The notes below the pieces were generated by a model. The model did not search any database, was not told the origin of the DNA, and worked only from the letters and a program-made list of their open reading frames with translations. From assembly GCA_030632175.1 (NCBI GenBank), contig DAOVVG010000046.1:1-13010 (forward strand): DNA of 13,010 nucleotides, written 5' to 3'. The position numbers and the translations under genes are program-made. Source of the stretch: Gammaproteobacteria bacterium. Lineage in GTDB: Bacteria; Pseudomonadota; Gammaproteobacteria; UBA9214. Within the stretch, counting starts at the first letter, position 1; every line of letters starts with the position of its first letter. Positions 7,340-13,010 of this stretch are shown in pieces.

Positions 7340-7780
7340 GTGAATTCGAATAATATCCTTTCTTTACTGCCTGTTGTGGCAGTAATTCTGATTTTTCAAC
7401 AACATTGCCGGCGCTGGCTGCCAGCCGGGCTTCCGGCCTGTGGCGGGAACAACACCCGCGGACGAGATGGTGGGAGCCGGCCCGTGCCTCAATGCAGGTA
7501 TCCAGCATCTGCGGGAACAGGGTGTTAAACGCATTGCGCTAATTGCACACAGCTGCGATGTCCACGCGGGCATGGCCTGGCTGGAACAGCAGGGCAGCGG
7601 GGATTACCCGGCCTCATGACAGATCCGTATCACGGGCACCGATCGTCACTTTAAAAATACAATGAGAAACTGGCAGCAGTCATCACCAGCTGGCTGGCGA
7701 CACTGGTAACATGGAGGGAATAGATGAATCGCGCCTGCGGCAATAGACGCACCCTTAACAGCAGATTGCAGCCGCGAAAT
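7340..7780 (+). pseudogene. Decayed alpha/beta-hydrolase (DUF3530-like) remnant
   Basis: The best piece is a 50-codon frame, ATG at 7467 to TGA at 7617-7619. It reads GIQHLREQGVKRIALIAHSC and ends in MAWLEQQGSGDYPAS, matching the helix, strand and G/A-H-S nucleophile elbow of alpha/beta hydrolases. Here the elbow is AHSCD instead of the usual GHSxG. About 10 codons later, in the same frame past the stop, comes RITGTDRHF, like the loop carrying the catalytic His. Then, in frame 2, EKLAAVITSWLATL (from 7664) matches the last helix. An upstream piece from a GTG at 7340 has a hydrophobic segment. Stops, frame changes and missing core strands show the gene is dead. Strand and order agree with one ancestral gene. 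The family name is from motif memory. Confidence 0.55.
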
Positions 7781-7787
7781 GTTTAAA

Positions 7788-8018
7788 TCAGGTATCGCGG
7801 GCTATTTCGTCTTCCTGCTGTTCAATCACCGGTGAATGCAGCACGAGGTCCATCCCGTGCCAGCTTTCAATGTCTACAAACTCGCGCTTGCCACCAATGT
7901 CTTCCAGCACGATCCGCTTGCGCTTGCCCGCCAGATAGACAATGGCCCGGACCTGGATCAACTGACCGGAAAAATTACTGTACCAGTAACCCGGGATTGG
8001 CTTCTGTTGCAGAAACAT
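7788..8018 (-). CDS. Conserved-looking hypothetical protein, 76 residues
   Basis: I do not recognise this family. The ATG at 8018 is chosen because a near-perfect AGGAGG lies 5 bases upstream; the in-frame ATG at 8039 lies on the far side of that site. The protein starts MFLQQKPIPGYWYSNFSGQL, continues VRAIVYLAGKRKRIVLEDIGG, and ends in an acidic tail with EQQEDEIARD. Alternating hydrophobics and aromatic residues suggest a small beta-sheet domain. There is no signal peptide, membrane segment or Cys. It lies downstream of nrdJb on the same strand with its own promoter (8111-8139). The strong signals argue it is real. A link to ribonucleotide reduction is only positional. Confidence 0.7.
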   Translation of the reverse strand: MFLQQKPIPGYWYSNFSGQLIQVRAIVYLAGKRKRIVLEDIGGKREFVDIESWHGMDLVLHSPVIEQQEDEIARDT

Positions 8019-8073
8019 TCTGCCTCCTGCGCCAAGCATTATTCACATTGGCGAGCTGTTTATTGTTATGAAC

Positions 8074-8100
8074 ACCTGCCTACACAATATTTTTGCAGGT
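8074..8100 (-). repeat. Inverted repeat in the leader of the small gene
   Basis: ACCTGC (8074-8079) and GCAGGT (8095-8100) are perfect inverted repeats around a 15-base AT-rich loop. They lie just after the predicted transcription start of the 8018-7788 gene. It could be an operator or a weak leader hairpin; six-base arms may be chance. Confidence 0.3.
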
Positions 8101-8110
8101 CTAGGGTATA

Positions 8111-8139
8111 TTTATAGTCAAACAACCCGCATCTATCAA
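8111..8139 (-). promoter_or_regulatory. Strong sigma70-type promoter of the 76-residue protein gene
   Basis: On the minus strand TTGATA (8139 to 8134) and TATAAA (8116 to 8111) are 17 bp apart, each one mismatch from consensus. They begin 13 bp past the nrdJb stop. Transcription would start near 8104, giving a leader of about 85 bases. Confidence 0.7.
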
Positions 8140-8152
8140 TGGGCCAAAAGTA

Positions 8153-8878
8153 CTACCCACACTTGGATTCGCCACAATTCAGGCACGTCAGGCAGCCATC
8201 CATCTTGATGGCAGCCTTGGTATGGCACTTCACGCACAGCTGTGAGCCTTCCGGGAAGTCACTCGCACCGTCGGGCTCGACTTGACTCACGGTTCCGGAT
8301 GCTGCCTCAAACTGGGCACGCTTTTCGGCCACCAGCTTCTTCTGATTTTCATCCAGACCGTCATCCTTGAGCAAGCCGATCATGCGCATGTGGCATTCGA
8401 TGGCATCACCGATCTCGGCAACCAGCGACGGCATATATTTGCCGCCCTTCTTGAAATAACCGCCACGTGGATCAAATACCGAACGCAGTTCTTCCACCAG
8501 GAACGTCACATCCCCGCCCTTCCTGAACACGGCCGAGATGATCCGCGTCAGTGCCACAATCCACTGGAAATGATCCATGTTCTTGGAGTTGATAAAGATC
8601 TCGAACGGCCGGCGTAATTCGTTATCCGTACCATGGTTGAGAATGATGTCATTAATGGTGACGTACAGCGCATGTTCGGATAACGGTGTCTTGACCTTGT
8701 AGGTAGACCCGATAAGCATCTCCGGACGTTCCAGCTTTTCATGCAGCTGTACCACGTTGTCCTCGGGTTCCTTCCTGGCAACGACCTCGGCCGGCGCAGC
8801 GGCTGCCGGTGCCGCAGCCCCCGCTTCATTATCGCCGACCTTGTAACCAACAATCTTCTTTTCAATACGTACTGTCAT
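8153..8878 (-). CDS. nrdJb: Class II ribonucleotide reductase, split C-terminal subunit NrdJb
   Basis: The product is 241 residues. It matches the C-terminal part of adenosylcobalamin-dependent reductases that Pseudomonas encodes separately as NrdJb: RPEMLIGSTYKVKTPLSEHA (51-70), then NDIILNHGTDNELRRPFEIFINSKN, and a Cys-rich end. Cys215/218 and Cys229/232 form a zinc-ribbon-like set, and Cys235-x4-Cys240 near the terminus is the likely reductant pair that re-reduces the active site of NrdJa. The Ala-rich stretch at about 19-31 is a linker. GGGAG precedes the ATG at 8878, and nrdJa ends 54 bp upstream. The subunit needs NrdJa for activity. Confidence 0.92.
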   Translation of the reverse strand: MTVRIEKKIVGYKVGDNEAGAAAPAAAAPAEVVARKEPEDNVVQLHEKLERPEMLIGSTYKVKTPLSEHALYVTINDIILNHGTDNELRRPFEIFINSKNMDHFQWIVALTRIISAVFRKGGDVTFLVEELRSVFDPRGGYFKKGGKYMPSLVAEIGDAIECHMRMIGLLKDDGLDENQKKLVAEKRAQFEAASGTVSQVEPDGASDFPEGSQLCVKCHTKAAIKMDGCLTCLNCGESKCG

Positions 8879-8932
8879 GTTCTACTCCCGCGTATTCGCG
8901 TGTATCCGGCCAGGATTCTCTTTAAAATTAAT

Positions 8933-11086
8933 TCAGAATTTACCGTAGTAACCTTCTTTCAGGGCATCGTAGAGATTTGCAGCCGTGTGCATCTCACCGT
9001 CATATTCGACTTCCTCATTGCCCTTCAGGCTGACCTTGCTACCGTCTTCCAGCGTAAATTCATACTCCGTCTTCTCCAGGTCCTCGCCCTTTACCAGTAC
9101 ACCCTGAAAGGCCTCCGGATTAAAGCGGAAGGTTGTGCAACCTTTCAAACCCTGCTCGTAGGCATAACGATAGATATCCTTGAAATCCTCATACGGGTAT
9201 TCGGTAGGCACATTGGCTGTCTTGGAGATAGACGAGTCCACCCACTTCTGCGCTGCCGCCTGGATATCAACATGCTGCCGGGGCACCACGTTATCTGCCG
9301 ATATAAAGTAATCCGGCAGCACATTATCATCACCGTCCATGCTGGCTGTGGCAGCCGCATTCACCAGTTCACGGTATGCCAGCAATTCAAACGAGAACAC
9401 ATCGACCTTTTCCTTGGTCTTGCGACCCTCGCGAATCACGTTACGGAAGTAGTGATGCGCAAAACTCGGTTCAATACCGTTACTGGCGTTATTCGCCAGT
9501 GACAGGGAAATGGTGCCGGTTGGCGCAATCGAACTGTGATGCGTGAAACGCGCACCGGTTTCTGCCAGCTCCTTCACCAGGTCAGGAGCCACCTCTGCAA
9601 CGCGCTGCATGTAGTTACTGTACCTGGCATGCAAGACCTTGCCCTTCACGGAATCTCCCGGCAGATAGCCGTCACGGCGCATTTCCGGACGTCTACGCAG
9701 CATCTCCTCGGTGACCTCGAAGTCCTCTTCCATAATCGGTGCCGGTGCCTTCTCCTTCGCCAGATCCAGCGCAACCTCCCAGCCGGTCACCGCCAGCTCG
9801 CGACTGACACGTTCGGTAAAATCCAGTGATGTCTGCTCGCCGTATTTCATACGCAACATGGTGACGGTAGAACCCAGCCCCAGGAACCCCATGCCGTGAC
9901 GGCGCTTGTGCATGATCGCTTCGCGCTGACCTTCCAGCGGCAAACCATTAATCTCAACAACGTTGTCGAGCATGCGGGTAAAGATGGCAACAACCTTGCG
10001 GAACTCATCCCAGTCGAATGCCGCCTGTTCGGTGAACGGGTTGCGCACAAACTTGGTCAGGTTGACCGAGCCCAGCAGGCAGGAACCGTACGGCGGCAGC
10101 GGCTGCTCGCCACAGGGGTTGGTCGCACGAATGTTTTCGCAGAACCAGTTGTTGTTCATCTCGTTGACCTTGTCGATCAGGATAAAACCCGGCTCGGCAA
10201 AGTCATAGGTGGAAGCCATGATCATGTCCCACAGGCGCTGCGCAGGCACGGTCTTGTAGATTTTGCAGGCAACCAGGCCGGCATTATTGGTGATGTATTC
10301 ACCCTTGTAGGGCCATTCACGCCAGACCACCTGTGCCGTGTCATGCAGATCAATACCTTCATCCAGTTCACTGCGATCGAGTGGAAACGCCAGCTTCCAG
10401 TCAATATCATTCTTGACCGCATCCATGAATTCGCTGGTGATCAGCAGGGACAGGTTGAACTGGCGCAGGCGGCCGTCTTCACGCTTGGCACGGATAAAAT
10501 CCATCACATCCGGGTGGCCGACATCAAAGGTCGCCATTTGTGCACCGCGCCGGCCACCGGCCGAGGACACGGTGAAGCACATCTTGTCGTAGATATCCAT
10601 GAACGACAGCGGACCGGATGTATAGGCACCCGCTCCGGAGACATAGGCACCCCTGGGTCGCAACGTGGAAAACTCGTAACCAATGCCGCAACCGGCTTTC
10701 AGCGTAAGACCGGCCTCGTGCACCTTGTCGAGAATGTTATCCATGGAGTCCTGCACCGTACCGGATACCGTACAGTTGATTGTCGAGGTTGCCGGCTTGT
10801 GTTGCAGCGCGCCGGCATTGGAGGTGATGCGTCCGGCCGGAATGGCACCGTGCCGCAGTGCCCACAGAAATTCCTGGTACCACAGGTCACACAGTTCCGG
10901 GGTCGCTTCTACATCAGCCAGTGCCCGGGCAACACGCTGGTAGGTTTCATCAATGGTGGCATCAACCGGCGTACCGTCTTTCGCCTTGAGTTGATACTTG
11001 GTTTCCCAGATATCCTGGGATGCCGCCTGCAACGGAATGTCTGCGACGCTGGTGGGTACTGCTTCTAGGTGCGCGGTTGTCGTCAT
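8933..11086 (-). CDS. nrdJa: Class II (B12-dependent) ribonucleotide reductase catalytic subunit NrdJa
   Basis: The product is 717 residues. It reduces ribonucleotides (probably diphosphates) to deoxyribonucleotides, making its thiyl radical from adenosylcobalamin without oxygen or metal radical centres. Visible residues: the finger loop NPCGE (323-327) with radical Cys325, Asn323 and Glu327; Cys336 exactly 11 residues on, in SCLLGSVNL, and Cys105 in TINCTVSG, the expected redox pair; and the phosphate-binding APTGTISL (521-528). No N-terminal ATP-cone is apparent, so overall activity control by dATP is probably missing. The C-terminal reductant cysteines are not here but in NrdJb, so the enzyme is split. 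GGGGAGG lies 11 bases before the ATG. Two NrdR boxes upstream indicate repression by NrdR. Confidence 0.95.
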   Translation of the reverse strand: MTTTAHLEAVPTSVADIPLQAASQDIWETKYQLKAKDGTPVDATIDETYQRVARALADVEATPELCDLWYQEFLWALRHGAIPAGRITSNAGALQHKPATSTINCTVSGTVQDSMDNILDKVHEAGLTLKAGCGIGYEFSTLRPRGAYVSGAGAYTSGPLSFMDIYDKMCFTVSSAGGRRGAQMATFDVGHPDVMDFIRAKREDGRLRQFNLSLLITSEFMDAVKNDIDWKLAFPLDRSELDEGIDLHDTAQVVWREWPYKGEYITNNAGLVACKIYKTVPAQRLWDMIMASTYDFAEPGFILIDKVNEMNNNWFCENIRATNPCGEQPLPPYGSCLLGSVNLTKFVRNPFTEQAAFDWDEFRKVVAIFTRMLDNVVEINGLPLEGQREAIMHKRRHGMGFLGLGSTVTMLRMKYGEQTSLDFTERVSRELAVTGWEVALDLAKEKAPAPIMEEDFEVTEEMLRRRPEMRRDGYLPGDSVKGKVLHARYSNYMQRVAEVAPDLVKELAETGARFTHHSSIAPTGTISLSLANNASNGIEPSFAHHYFRNVIREGRKTKEKVDVFSFELLAYRELVNAAATASMDGDDNVLPDYFISADNVVPRQHVDIQAAAQKWVDSSISKTANVPTEYPYEDFKDIYRYAYEQGLKGCTTFRFNPEAFQGVLVKGEDLEKTEYEFTLEDGSKVSLKGNEEVEYDGEMHTAANLYDALKEGYYGKF

Positions 11087-11201
11087 ACGCTGATTATCCT
11101 CCCCGTGATTCTTTAAGTTCTTGTCAGGATTACAGACTTTTGGCCGCTTGCCCGGCTGGCGGACAAGGACACTGGTACTAAAAATTCTGGGTTAAGCCGG
11201 G

Positions 11202-11217
11202 ACACTACATCTTGTGT
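11202..11217. promoter_or_regulatory. NrdR box 2 (proximal)
   Basis: ACACTACATCTTGTGT matches 14 of 16 positions of the NrdR box ACACWATATATWGTGT. It lies 116-131 bp upstream of the nrdJa start codon and just downstream of the candidate P2 promoter, where a bound repressor would block transcription. Confidence 0.8.
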
Positions 11218-11228
11218 TCTGGACAAAA

Positions 11229-11257
11229 AGATTATGCGGCTCTGAACGGCCTGTCAA
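11229..11257 (-). promoter_or_regulatory. Candidate nrdJa promoter P2
   Basis: On the minus strand a perfect -35 TTGACA (11257 to 11252) is followed after 17 bp by TAATCT (11234 to 11229), or after 15 bp by CATAAT (11236 to 11231). Neither pairing is ideal, but the -35 is strong and NrdR box 2 falls directly downstream. Confidence 0.5.
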
Positions 11258-11260
11258 GTA

Positions 11261-11282
11261 TAATTTATAGGGGTATAAATTA
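11261..11282. repeat. AT-rich palindrome with 9-bp arms upstream of nrdJa
   Basis: TAATTTATA (11261-11269) and TATAAATTA (11274-11282) are perfect inverted repeats around GGGG. The palindrome lies 3 bp upstream of the P2 -35 and between the two NrdR boxes. It may be an operator or an UP-like element. I recognise no regulator for it. Confidence 0.65.
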
Positions 11283-11346
11283 CTATATTTTTCAGTTATT
11301 TAGTTGTTTTTTATCGCGAGAAAAGGGGGTGTTTATGAGGCAAAAC

Positions 11347-11355
11347 AGTATAACA
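11347..11355 (-). promoter_or_regulatory. Candidate nrdJa promoter P1 (extended -10)
   Basis: On the minus strand TGTTATACT (11355 to 11347) is an extended -10 with TATACT, 5 of 6 to consensus. The -35 position has no good hexamer. NrdR box 1 covers roughly -20 to -36 of this promoter, a position suited to repression. Its transcript would carry a leader of about 250 bases. Confidence 0.5.
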
Positions 11356-11360
11356 GTGAA

Positions 11361-11376
11361 ACACTATATATTGTGT
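11361..11376. promoter_or_regulatory. NrdR box 1 (distal, perfect consensus)
   Basis: ACACTATATATTGTGT matches all 16 positions of the NrdR box consensus. It is 275-290 bp upstream of nrdJa and 159 bp from box 2. NrdR is the ATP-cone repressor of ribonucleotide reductase genes in most bacteria. Confidence 0.9.
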
Positions 11377-11405
11377 TCCTAATATTGGCCATAATGCCCG
11401 TTTTT

Positions 11406-11437
11406 GGTGCAAAAACGACCTGTCAGTACAGCGGTCG
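11406..11437 (-). terminator. Intrinsic terminator after the SafE/DsbD_2-type gene
   Basis: On the minus strand CGAC, a CG bulge, then CTGT pair with ACAG-GTCG around an ACTG loop. TTTTT (11415 to 11411) follows at once. It starts 4 bases after the TAG at 11441 and separates this gene from the nrdJa control region. Confidence 0.75.
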
Positions 11438-11440
11438 CGG

Positions 11441-12154
11441 CTAATGGGGATGGGCATGATGCCCGTGTCCGGACGGATTCGCAACCAGCATAAAAATACC
11501 CAGAAAAATGACCAGGATACCGGCAAGTACCCGCACCCGGGGATTGCGCATGAAGCGACCAAGGGTGTTTACGGCCAGCCCCATCGTCAGCAAGGCAGGC
11601 AGTGTCCCGAGACCAAAAGCCAGCATCAGTGCACCGCCCTCTGTGCCTGATCCGCTGGCCAGTGCCAGCGCCAGCACGGCATAAACCATCCCGCAGGGCA
11701 GCCAGCCCCAGACCAGACCCAGCAGGAAGGCCTGACCAACAGTCTGCACCGGAATATAGCGCCGCCCAAGCGGCTCGATATATCTCCACAAATACGCCCC
11801 GACCCTTTCCAGGTACAACAGACTGTGCCACCACCCTGCCAGGTAGATACCAAACAAGATCATGATGACACCTGCGATCATGCGCCCCACCGGAAAGCCC
11901 TGCAGCAACCCGGCCTGACCCAACTGCTGGCCGAACAATCCAAGCAGCACGCCCGCTACCACATAACTGCTGATGCGTCCGCCATTATAAGCCAACTGCG
12001 CAGCAACCAGGCGCCAGCGCGATGTCTGCAACTCCAGCGACAAACCCGAGCTCAACGCGCCGACAATACCACCACACATACCGAAGCAATGGGTACCACC
12101 TAACAGCCCCACCAGAAAGGCAGCCAATAACGGTTCGAGACTCACTGGAATCAC
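11441..12154 (-). CDS. SafE/TauE-like (DsbD_2) membrane protein of the cbb3-oxidase assembly cluster
   Basis: The product is 237 residues with about six membrane helices. The first helix carries GGTHCFGMCGG (19-29) and a later one GWLPCGMVYA (150-159). These Cys-containing motifs (Cys23, Cys27, Cys154) mark the DsbD_2 type of sulfite-exporter/cytochrome-biogenesis membrane proteins, often found beside fixH. The C-terminal end, GHGHHAHPH, is His-rich and may bind copper or another metal. A role in copper or thiol handling for cbb3 oxidase is inference from motif and location. The start is GTG at 12154, 17 bp after the fixH stop, with a weak ribosome-binding site. It is the last gene of the cluster, followed by a terminator. 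Confidence 0.85.
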   Translation of the reverse strand: MIPVSLEPLLAAFLVGLLGGTHCFGMCGGIVGALSSGLSLELQTSRWRLVAAQLAYNGGRISSYVVAGVLLGLFGQQLGQAGLLQGFPVGRMIAGVIMILFGIYLAGWWHSLLYLERVGAYLWRYIEPLGRRYIPVQTVGQAFLLGLVWGWLPCGMVYAVLALALASGSGTEGGALMLAFGLGTLPALLTMGLAVNTLGRFMRNPRVRVLAGILVIFLGIFMLVANPSGHGHHAHPH

Positions 12155-12171
12155 ACCCGGACTACGCTACG

Positions 12172-12687
12172 TTACTCTGCCAAACCCGCGTCCGCTGGCT
12201 GAAGCACCAGCGCTTCAACAAGGGGAACCTGCAGCTTGCCCGACAGCCGCCAGTCGTCAGCTTCCAGCTGCAGGTACCATTTGCCACGCGCTACTTCATC
12301 GATATCACCGTAATAGACGCCGTCGCCGGCATGTCGCAGAAGAATTATCTGGTCATGGCCCGGCCGCGTCGGATGCAACAGCGAAAATGTCAGCATTTTT
12401 GGTAATGTCGCCGCCGCACTTTCCAGCTGCAATTGCACGAGATTGTCCCGCATATCAAGATCAATACTTGCTCGCAGCTGATAACGAGCCGCCGCCTCGT
12501 CACGCGCCAGGTCCAGGTTGATGGCCTTGCCGCGCTTGTAGTAATCATCAACCACCAGCCCGTCGCTGGTGGTAACCGCGAGATAAATGGTAATCATCCC
12601 GCCAATGACAGCAGACATCGGCAACGCGATCATCAGCCACACCCAGGGCTCACGGTACCAGGGTGTTTTTTGCTTAAGTGTGTTCAT
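12172..12687 (-). CDS. fixH: FixH/CcoH cbb3-type oxidase assembly protein
   Basis: The product is 171 residues. After PWYREPWVWLMIALPMSAVI the membrane helix spans about 17-38. It is followed by the family motif DGLVVDDYYKRGKAIN (42-57), then a periplasmic beta-rich domain to the end. FixH/CcoH is a single-span inner-membrane protein that stays with the cbb3 cytochrome oxidase and is needed for its assembly. The ATG at 12687 is chosen because it gives the family N-terminus; an in-frame ATG at 12744 would start inside a repeat element. The ribosome-binding site is poor. It sits between the ccoG end (245 bp upstream, with the repeat between) and the SafE-type gene. Confidence 0.9.
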   Translation of the reverse strand: MNTLKQKTPWYREPWVWLMIALPMSAVIGGMITIYLAVTTSDGLVVDDYYKRGKAINLDLARDEAAARYQLRASIDLDMRDNLVQLQLESAAATLPKMLTFSLLHPTRPGHDQIILLRHAGDGVYYGDIDEVARGKWYLQLEADDWRLSGKLQVPLVEALVLQPADAGLAE

Positions 12688-12718
12688 ATTTATGTACGTT
12701 CGATTATTCAAATACGGG

Positions 12719-12888
12719 TTTCGCCCTGAAGGGCGAGGTAACAAACAAGCTCAACAAGATCGGGGTTAACTTACCTGACACCGTTGGCGCAGGGAACCCG
12801 TGTTAGCGGGCAAGCCATCGGGCCACCTTTCTTTTGGGTGCTTTTCTTTGGCGGCGCAAAAAAAAGTACCTCGCCCTTCAGGGCGAAA
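12719..12888. mobile_element. 170-bp element with 22-bp perfect terminal inverted repeats (MITE- or REP-like)
   Basis: Positions 12719-12740 and 12867-12888 are perfect inverted copies, 22 bp each. Each copy is nearly palindromic itself (CGCCC, TGAA, GGGCG). The interior has no open frame of note and contains T-rich and A-rich tracts, including eight A at 12858-12865. I see no clear target-site duplication. It splits ccoG from fixH. Read on the minus strand, the hairpin at 12871-12886 followed by the T8 run could stop part of the transcription coming from ccoG. Dispersed copies elsewhere are expected if it is mobile. Confidence 0.6.
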
Positions 12889-12932
12889 AATCACTCAAAG
12901 AAAAACTCAAAAACACCAACGTCAGCAATAAC

Positions 12933-13010
12933 CTACCGCGGCCCCAGAAACCTCGCATCTTCACTGACCGCCAGTGTGTCATCATCCGTGGCGACCAGTT
13001 CAAACACGAC
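12933..13010 (-). CDS. ccoG: C-terminal end of CcoG/FixG (partial)
   Basis: The last 25 codons before a TAG (12933-12935) read in from the window edge. They end SEDARFLGPR, like the Ig-like C-terminal domain of CcoG, the ferredoxin-type copper reductase for cbb3 oxidase, whose members often end in S-x-F-(I/L)-G-P. The match is short, but fixH follows on the same strand, as in cco clusters. Confidence 0.6.
   Translation of the reverse strand, partial: VVFELVATDDDTLAVSEDARFLGPR

Noticed and set aside
8741..9502. Plus-strand open frame of 253 codons
   Set aside because: It spans the nrdJb-nrdJa junction on the opposite strand and matches no family.
9896..11068. Long plus-strand open frame of 390 codons
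   Set aside because: It lies wholly antisense to nrdJa, whose catalytic motifs are clear. The translation has no recognisable domain and there is no good ribosome-binding site; it is a shadow of GC-rich codon use.
11399..11417. Perfect hairpin CGTTTTT / AAAAACG upstream of the nrdJa control region
   Set aside because: Its arms are mostly A/T and it overlaps the U tract of the better terminator at 11406-11437. It is probably a by-product of that terminator.
11087..11440. Cobalamin riboswitch in the nrdJa leader
   Set aside because: A B12-dependent enzyme with a long leader made this worth checking, but I found no B12-box-like sequence (GCCACTG type) or riboswitch layout.

Overview
The window reads as a chromosomal segment of a gammaproteobacterium of moderate GC content. 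It has no rRNA, tRNA, CRISPR array, phage module or intact transposon. The lineage call rests on HspQ (a mostly gammaproteobacterial family), an ExeA/GspA-GspB pair, a split class II ribonucleotide reductase of the Pseudomonas NrdJa/NrdJb type, and the end of a cbb3-oxidase assembly cluster. A respiring, possibly sulfur-oxidising bacterium of a Chromatiales-like lineage is plausible but is not proven by the sequence.

Layout, left to right. Positions 1-1954 (minus) hold a large partial protein: two cyclic-nucleotide-binding-like domains, a rhodanese with an intact catalytic cysteine, then about 280 residues of coiled coil built from 14- and 28-residue repeats. Positions 2265-2700 (plus) hold a frameshifted remnant that resembles a DciA/DUF721 protein. 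A lysine-tailed HU-family protein (2991-3350, plus) follows, with its own promoter and terminator. Next come a TerB-like protein and HspQ (minus), and a short SlyD-like FKBP isomerase (plus) divergent from hspQ. The isomerase converges to within 5 bp of gspB. The gspA(exeA)-gspB pair (7221 to 4817, minus) encodes the inner-membrane complex that helps the type II secretin through the peptidoglycan. Positions about 7340-7780 hold a second decayed gene, an alpha/beta-hydrolase remnant.

Positions 7788-11440 are the ribonucleotide-reduction region on the minus strand: nrdJa, nrdJb and a small unrecognised protein with its own promoter. Upstream of nrdJa is a 354-bp control region with two NrdR boxes, one a perfect match to the consensus, each at a candidate promoter. 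They are 159 bp apart, and an AT-rich 9-bp-arm palindrome lies between them. Positions 11441-13010 (minus) carry the tail of ccoG, a 170-bp repeat element with 22-bp perfect terminal inverted repeats, fixH (ccoH), and a DsbD_2/SafE-type membrane protein with a His-rich tail, closed by a good intrinsic terminator.

Most genes have recognised roles. I did not find a clear new multi-gene system. The items most worth a second look are the cyclic-nucleotide/rhodanese/coiled-coil protein, the widely spaced dual NrdR-box region, the inverted-repeat element inside the cco cluster, the unknown 76-residue protein, and the two decayed genes.
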